This document shows, one piece after another, positions 33,596 through 37,371 of a stretch of 37,371 nucleotides of DNA (the first letter of the stretch is position 1; each line of letters begins with the position of its first letter). Below the pieces are notes generated by a model that was not told the origin of the DNA, did not search any database, and saw only the letters and a program-made list of their open reading frames with translations. The stretch is taken from assembly GCA_902604575.1 (NCBI GenBank), contig CACKZH010000007.1:1-37371 (forward strand), in the 5' to 3' direction. The DNA is from an uncultured Pelagibacteraceae bacterium. Lineage in GTDB: Bacteria > Pseudomonadota > Alphaproteobacteria > Pelagibacterales > Pelagibacteraceae. The translations under genes were made by a program, and so were the position numbers.

Positions 33596-34746
33596 TGCAA
33601 AGAAAAATCCGTATCGGAATGGTTGGTGGAGGAGAAGGTGCTTTTATTGGGGGTGTTCACAGAATAGCCTTAAGACTTGATGGTCATTACGAATTAGTAG
33701 CAGGATGTTTTTCGTCTAATTTTGATAACTCTAAAGAAACTGGAAGAAAACTTGGATTATCGGAAAAACGTATCTATGAAACTTATAAAGAAATGGCTGA
33801 TAAAGAGTCTACTCGTTCCGATGGGATAGATGTTGTTTCTATAGTAACTCCTAACCATCTTCATGTGCCAGTGGCAAAAATTTTTGCAGAAAAAGGTATT
33901 CACATTATTTGCGATAAGCCTCTTGCGTTTTCAAGTGAAGAAGCAAACTCCCTTAAAGATATCATAGAAAATAAAAAGATAATTTTTGCCTTAACACATA
34001 ATTATACTGGATATCCAATGGTTAGACATGCAAGATCTCTAGTTAAAGAAGGTGATCTTGGAAAAATAAGAGTTATACAAGCAGAATACCCTCAAGATTG
34101 GTTAACTACAAAAGCTGAGGATACTGGCTTAAAACAAGCTGAGTGGAGAACTGATCCTAAAAGATCTGGAGGAGGAGGTTGCATAGGAGATATAGGAACT
34201 CATGCATTTAATCTTATTAGATTTATAACCGAGTTAGAATTGGATGAGCTATCAGCTGACATTCATACTTTTGTGAAGGGGCGAAAACTAGATGATAATG
34301 CACAAATCATGCTTAGATTTAAAGGCGGTGCAAAAGGTGCAATATGGTCTAGTCAAGTTGCAGTTGGTAATGAAAATAATCTTAAAATCAGAGTGTATGG
34401 TGAAACTGGTGGGTTAGAGTGGAAACAAGAAGATCCTAATTATTTGTATTATACAAAATTTGGAAAACCTACCGAAAAAATAACAAGAGCTAGTGGCAGT
34501 GCAAATAAAGAAGCAAACGATGTTACAAGAATTCCACCAGGTCATCCAGAGGGATATTTGGAAGGTTTTGCAAATATTTATACTGATGTTTCTAAAAGAT
34601 TAAATGCTCAAATAAACAATGAAAAATATAACGAGTTAGATGACTGTTACCCAACTATTTATGATGGTGTTGAAGGAATGAAGTTTATAGAGACCGTTAT
34701 AAATTCAAGTAAAAATAACAGTAAATGGACTCAGTTTAATAATTAA
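33595..34746 (+). CDS. Gfo/Idh/MocA family oxidoreductase (island paralogue B)
   Basis: 383-aa NAD(P)-dependent oxidoreductase. The N-terminus is GMVGGGEGAFIGGVHR, the catalytic Lys lies in CDKPLAFS, and the catalytic Asp and His in GDIGTHAFNL. Long-form Gfo/Idh proteins with this G-A-F-I-G Rossmann variant and a GHPEGYLEGFA block near the C-terminus form their own subgroup, also represented here by the gene at 22211. Start is GTG at 33595, overlapping the TIM-barrel stop. It ends 2 nt from the convergent PhyH gene. Substrate unknown; oxidation of a sugar or cyclitol hydroxyl to a ketone is the family reaction. Confidence 0.88.
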   Translation: MQRKIRIGMVGGGEGAFIGGVHRIALRLDGHYELVAGCFSSNFDNSKETGRKLGLSEKRIYETYKEMADKESTRSDGIDVVSIVTPNHLHVPVAKIFAEKGIHIICDKPLAFSSEEANSLKDIIENKKIIFALTHNYTGYPMVRHARSLVKEGDLGKIRVIQAEYPQDWLTTKAEDTGLKQAEWRTDPKRSGGGGCIGDIGTHAFNLIRFITELELDELSADIHTFVKGRKLDDNAQIMLRFKGGAKGAIWSSQVAVGNENNLKIRVYGETGGLEWKQEDPNYLYYTKFGKPTEKITRASGSANKEANDVTRIPPGHPEGYLEGFANIYTDVSKRLNAQINNEKYNELDDCYPTIYDGVEGMKFIETVINSSKNNSKWTQFNN

Positions 34747-34748
34747 AA

Positions 34749-35729
34749 TTAAATTAATTTAGATAAATCTTTTTTATTTGTTTTGAATGTTGGCAATGGA
34801 TATTTAAAAGCATATTTCCCAACACGTTTTTCTTTAGCTTTTTCCCAAAGAGATAACCATTGTTTGAAATTTTTAATTTTAAGATTTTTTTTATTTTTAC
34901 TTCTAACGTAAAAATTTGGAAGGGGTTCTCTCCCTGATGGTTGTCCGGCAACATTATATCTTAGGTCAGCACTAATTCTAAAATCATTTGATCTATTTGG
35001 CAAAGAGTAGTGTATTGAATGTTTGTGTAGAAGTATTACATCACCAATGTTCGCTTCTAAATAAATATGCTTCATATCATCTAATAATTCACTATTTTTT
35101 AATTCTACTTGTCCTCTGTATCCTGATATGTGATTTAGTAATCCCATTTTATTGATCTTTTTAACAGTAATCATACATCCATTTTTTTTAGTAGTTTTGG
35201 TAAAAGGAATCCACACAGTAACCATGTCAGTTAATTTTTGTCCTCTTGTATTCAATACAGCCGCATCCTGATGCCAAGGTGTTCTTCCACTTAGACCATC
35301 ATGAATTGATCCTTTTGGTAATTTTTTTTCAGGTTGTTTAATTCTAGTATTTTGAACAGGGTTAGACATTATTTCTTTACCCAAAATTTTTTCTACAACA
35401 TCTAAAATTTTTTTATTAGTAATTAAATTCCACAATGATTGGGTTGCAAAATAATCGCTATCTCGCTTTACATGATCTCTTGGTAATCTTGTATTAAAAT
35501 ATTGATCAAGATCATAAATATTAAGTTTTGAAATATATGAGTATTTTTTTTTAAATTCTAAGTTAAGAACTTTTTTGATCTCTCTTTTTTTTGCATATTT
35601 TTGAATAAGACAGTCTATTACAAATTCCATATCATTAAGAATTGGTTTTAAATCTCTGTTAAAGTTAAGTACCTTTTTGACGATTAGGTAACCGTTCTCA
35701 TATAGTTTTTTTTGAAGACTATTTGTCAT
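34749..35729 (-). CDS. Phytanoyl-CoA dioxygenase (PhyH) family protein
   Basis: 326-aa 2-oxoglutarate and Fe(II)-dependent oxygenase. The iron ligands are His153 and Asp155 (TPWHQDAA) with distal His240 in the block LLHKHSIHYSLPNRS, and Arg251 binds 2-oxoglutarate. PhyH proteins hydroxylate diverse small molecules, including acyl-CoAs and compatible solutes. It follows another 2OG oxygenase gene by 31 nt on the same strand. The N-terminal 100 residues are Lys-rich and helical. Substrate not inferable. Confidence 0.85.
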   Translation of the reverse strand: MTNSLQKKLYENGYLIVKKVLNFNRDLKPILNDMEFVIDCLIQKYAKKREIKKVLNLEFKKKYSYISKLNIYDLDQYFNTRLPRDHVKRDSDYFATQSLWNLITNKKILDVVEKILGKEIMSNPVQNTRIKQPEKKLPKGSIHDGLSGRTPWHQDAAVLNTRGQKLTDMVTVWIPFTKTTKKNGCMITVKKINKMGLLNHISGYRGQVELKNSELLDDMKHIYLEANIGDVILLHKHSIHYSLPNRSNDFRISADLRYNVAGQPSGREPLPNFYVRSKNKKNLKIKNFKQWLSLWEKAKEKRVGKYAFKYPLPTFKTNKKDLSKLI

Positions 35730-35760
35730 AACTAAAATTTATTTTATCATTTAGATAATT

Positions 35761-36630
35761 TCAATGTTTTGGTGCTGTGGTTAAATAGTTTGCATCATGA
35801 AAAGAAGTTAGCATTCTTTTTTTTGTACTAATTATATGTGGATAATATGAGACACCTTTGTAATTCCATATAACAGGTTTATTTAAAGCGTAACTACCAT
35901 AAATGAAAAAACGTTTTGGGCAATTTTTCTCAATAAACCGCTTAACTCCATGATAGGAATTTGGAGTAGATTGAAAAAAAACAACGGTTCCTTTTTTGGG
36001 TGTAAAAGATTTGACTATTTCAAGCTCACTTATTCTAGGAAATCTTCTAAAACTTTTTCTTAAATTTTTTTTTGCTTTTTTTCTATAGATAGTAAGAGAG
36101 CCACCATTTTTTTTTGGTATGTCCGTTAAATAAATTAAGAAATTATATAATCTAGTTATATCATCCCTATGAGGTCTTAATTTATATCCTCCTTTTGATA
36201 TAGAAAAGTCTATATCTAAATTTACTTTAGGATTAGTGTAATTGTTGCCCAGTATTTTTTTTAATTCAGTAGAGTTTAATTTTTTTTTTATTGTAAATTT
36301 TTTTGGATTAAAAGATTTTGCTTGATACAAACTGGTCCATGATCCATCTTTAAAATTTTTTGTAAAAAGATTTTCAATTTTTTTGTAAAAAGACTTACTA
36401 TTAAATAGTTTAAAAAGCTTTCCAGAGTTTATTGAATTTTTTACATATAAATTAAAATTTTTTGAGCCTTTATTAATTCTACTTCTACCTCCCATAATCA
36501 TGTCATCAAATGATTTTGAGTTACTGATCTCTTTAATTAATAAATTACAGATATTTTTTGAAACAACTTTATCTCCAGCTAAAACAGGAAAGTTACTTTT
36601 GATTTTTTTTAATTTATTTGTACTAAGCAT
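35761..36630 (-). CDS. Putative 2OG-Fe(II) oxygenase
   Basis: 289-aa protein with a prolyl-hydroxylase-like core. The iron site is His154-x-Asp156 in LRPHRDDITR, followed by NFLIYLTD and GGSLTIYRK, distal His227 in NSYHGVKRF and Arg240 as probable 2-oxoglutarate ligand. The N-terminal half is very rich in Lys, Asn and Ser. Its ATG directly follows the panE-like stop (TAAATG), so the two genes are likely co-transcribed. Such proteins are common near surface-polysaccharide genes, but no such genes are visible here. Confidence 0.75.
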   Translation of the reverse strand: MLSTNKLKKIKSNFPVLAGDKVVSKNICNLLIKEISNSKSFDDMIMGGRSRINKGSKNFNLYVKNSINSGKLFKLFNSKSFYKKIENLFTKNFKDGSWTSLYQAKSFNPKKFTIKKKLNSTELKKILGNNYTNPKVNLDIDFSISKGGYKLRPHRDDITRLYNFLIYLTDIPKKNGGSLTIYRKKAKKNLRKSFRRFPRISELEIVKSFTPKKGTVVFFQSTPNSYHGVKRFIEKNCPKRFFIYGSYALNKPVIWNYKGVSYYPHIISTKKRMLTSFHDANYLTTAPKH

Positions 36631-37371
36631 TTAGCTGTACATACCTTCTTTCACTTTAATCATTTTATACATAAGGTCATTTAATGGTGTCTTAACACCG
36701 TGTTTTTTACCTATTTTTGAAACCGCACCACTAATAAAATCAATTTCAGTTTTTCTTTTATATTGAACATCAAAGGCCATTGAAGATTTGTTAGTTTGCA
36801 TAGAGTCTACAATTTTATTGAACATGAATAGACATTCATCTTCAGAAACATTTACACCATCAGCAAGTGCAACGTCTCTAGTTTCTAAAATTATTTCCTT
36901 ACCAAAACCTCGAGATACTTCGTTTGCTTTATTATTTATATATAAATCTGTATGATGAAGATCAAAAATTGCAGATAATGGTCCAATTGCTGTTAAAGCA
37001 AAAAGCTTCATCCATTTTCTTTTCTTTACATCTTCCGCAGCAATCATTTCAAGATTATGTGCTGTAAAAGTATCTGCTATTTCTTTAATTCGATCAGTAA
37101 TTCCTCCTTCGTACTCACCAATCCAAGATGGTAACGAACCATGATTCATTATATGACCTGGTCCTAAAATATTTGAAGCTTGAGTAGTTGTCCCACCAAT
37201 TACTTTTTCATTACCCACAATACCTTGAATAATTGCTTCATGACCAATACCATTTTGAAAAGACATAAATACTGTTTTATCTCCTATGATATTTTTAATA
37301 CTGTTTAATGCTGGCTCTAAAGCTGTAGCTTTACACATGACTATTACAGCATCTACTTTATCTAACGAGGA
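36631..37371 (-). CDS. 2-dehydropantoate 2-reductase family protein, N-terminally truncated by window edge
   Basis: The frame runs open to the right edge, reading SSLDKVDAVIVMCKATALEPAL, here split as SSLDKVDAVIV and KATALEPAL; the ATG at 37338 is therefore internal and about 70 N-terminal residues, including the NADP loop, are outside the window. The catalytic Lys lies in VKKRKWMKLFA, and the C-terminal block KTEIDFISGAVSKIGKKHG then VKTPLND is the ketopantoate reductase signature. Members make pantoate for coenzyme A, but the family also contains other ketoacid reductases, so panE is not certain. Confidence 0.82.
   Translation of the reverse strand, partial: SSLDKVDAVIVMCKATALEPALNSIKNIIGDKTVFMSFQNGIGHEAIIQGIVGNEKVIGGTTTQASNILGPGHIMNHGSLPSWIGEYEGGITDRIKEIADTFTAHNLEMIAAEDVKKRKWMKLFALTAIGPLSAIFDLHHTDLYINNKANEVSRGFGKEIILETRDVALADGVNVSEDECLFMFNKIVDSMQTNKSSMAFDVQYKRKTEIDFISGAVSKIGKKHGVKTPLNDLMYKMIKVKEGMYS

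Noticed and set aside
1-37371. tRNA, rRNA, CRISPR, insertion sequences, prophage or integrase genes
   Set aside because: I found no cloverleaf-like or rRNA-like sequence, no spaced direct-repeat arrays and no transposase or integrase motifs. A covariance-model scan (tRNAscan, Infernal) would be needed to exclude small RNAs.

Overview
The window is a stretch of a very AT-rich, tightly packed bacterial chromosome. Gene content points to a marine alphaproteobacterium of the SAR11 (Pelagibacterales) type, or a similarly streamlined low-GC lineage such as HIMB59/AEGEAN-169. Support comes from the A/T-ending codons and Lys/Asn-rich proteins, the anmK/tyrS pair beside an iscR-suf cluster, and an intact type I glnA. 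Intergenic space is almost absent: neighbours mostly overlap by 1-16 nt, often as TAATG or ATGA. I cannot assign a genus without a database search.

Layout. (1) 1-3849: the tail of a YhdP/AsmA-like protein, tyrS, anmK and a COG2945-type hydrolase. (2) 3932-10156: a complete iron-sulfur cluster operon, iscR-sufB-sufC-sufD-sufS-sufU-sufT-sufA, headed by a near-perfect type 1 IscR operator. (3) 10223-16341: a 56-aa orphan gene, glnA, a YbaK-family deacylase, an EamA transporter, a homocysteine S-methyltransferase coupled to a small 2OG oxygenase, a TauE/SafE exporter, moaB and DUF1244. (4) 16392-21136 (minus strand): a molybdenum cofactor operon, moaA-moaC-moaD-moaE, then the periplasmic molybdoenzyme pair msrP-msrQ, then a two-gene XdhC. 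(5) 21213-34746: a carbohydrate or cyclitol uptake and catabolism island, described below. (6) 34749-37371: two 2OG-Fe(II) oxygenases and a truncated ketopantoate reductase. No stretch longer than 300 bases lacks a gene. I recognised no tRNA, rRNA, CRISPR array or insertion sequence.

The carbohydrate island is the most interesting part. A minus-strand operon encodes a CUT1-type ABC importer: binding protein, two permeases, a 63-aa two-helix membrane protein and two different MalK-like ATPases. It continues into a split dihydroxyacetone-kinase-type enzyme (dhaL, dhaK) and a D-2-hydroxyacid dehydrogenase. A terminator-like hairpin separates the binding-protein gene from the rest. Divergent from it is a TIM-barrel isomerase/epimerase plus a Gfo/Idh/MocA oxidoreductase. 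On the far side lie an iolG-like dehydrogenase, a second Gfo/Idh oxidoreductase paralogous to the first, and an iolE-like inosose dehydratase. No iolB, iolC, iolD or iolJ and no DhaM phosphotransferase subunit are present in the window. The set is a coherent but unassigned pathway: oxidation by Gfo/Idh enzymes, TIM-barrel isomerisation, dehydration or lyase cleavage, and phosphorylation of a small ketose. The substrate cannot be read from the sequence.
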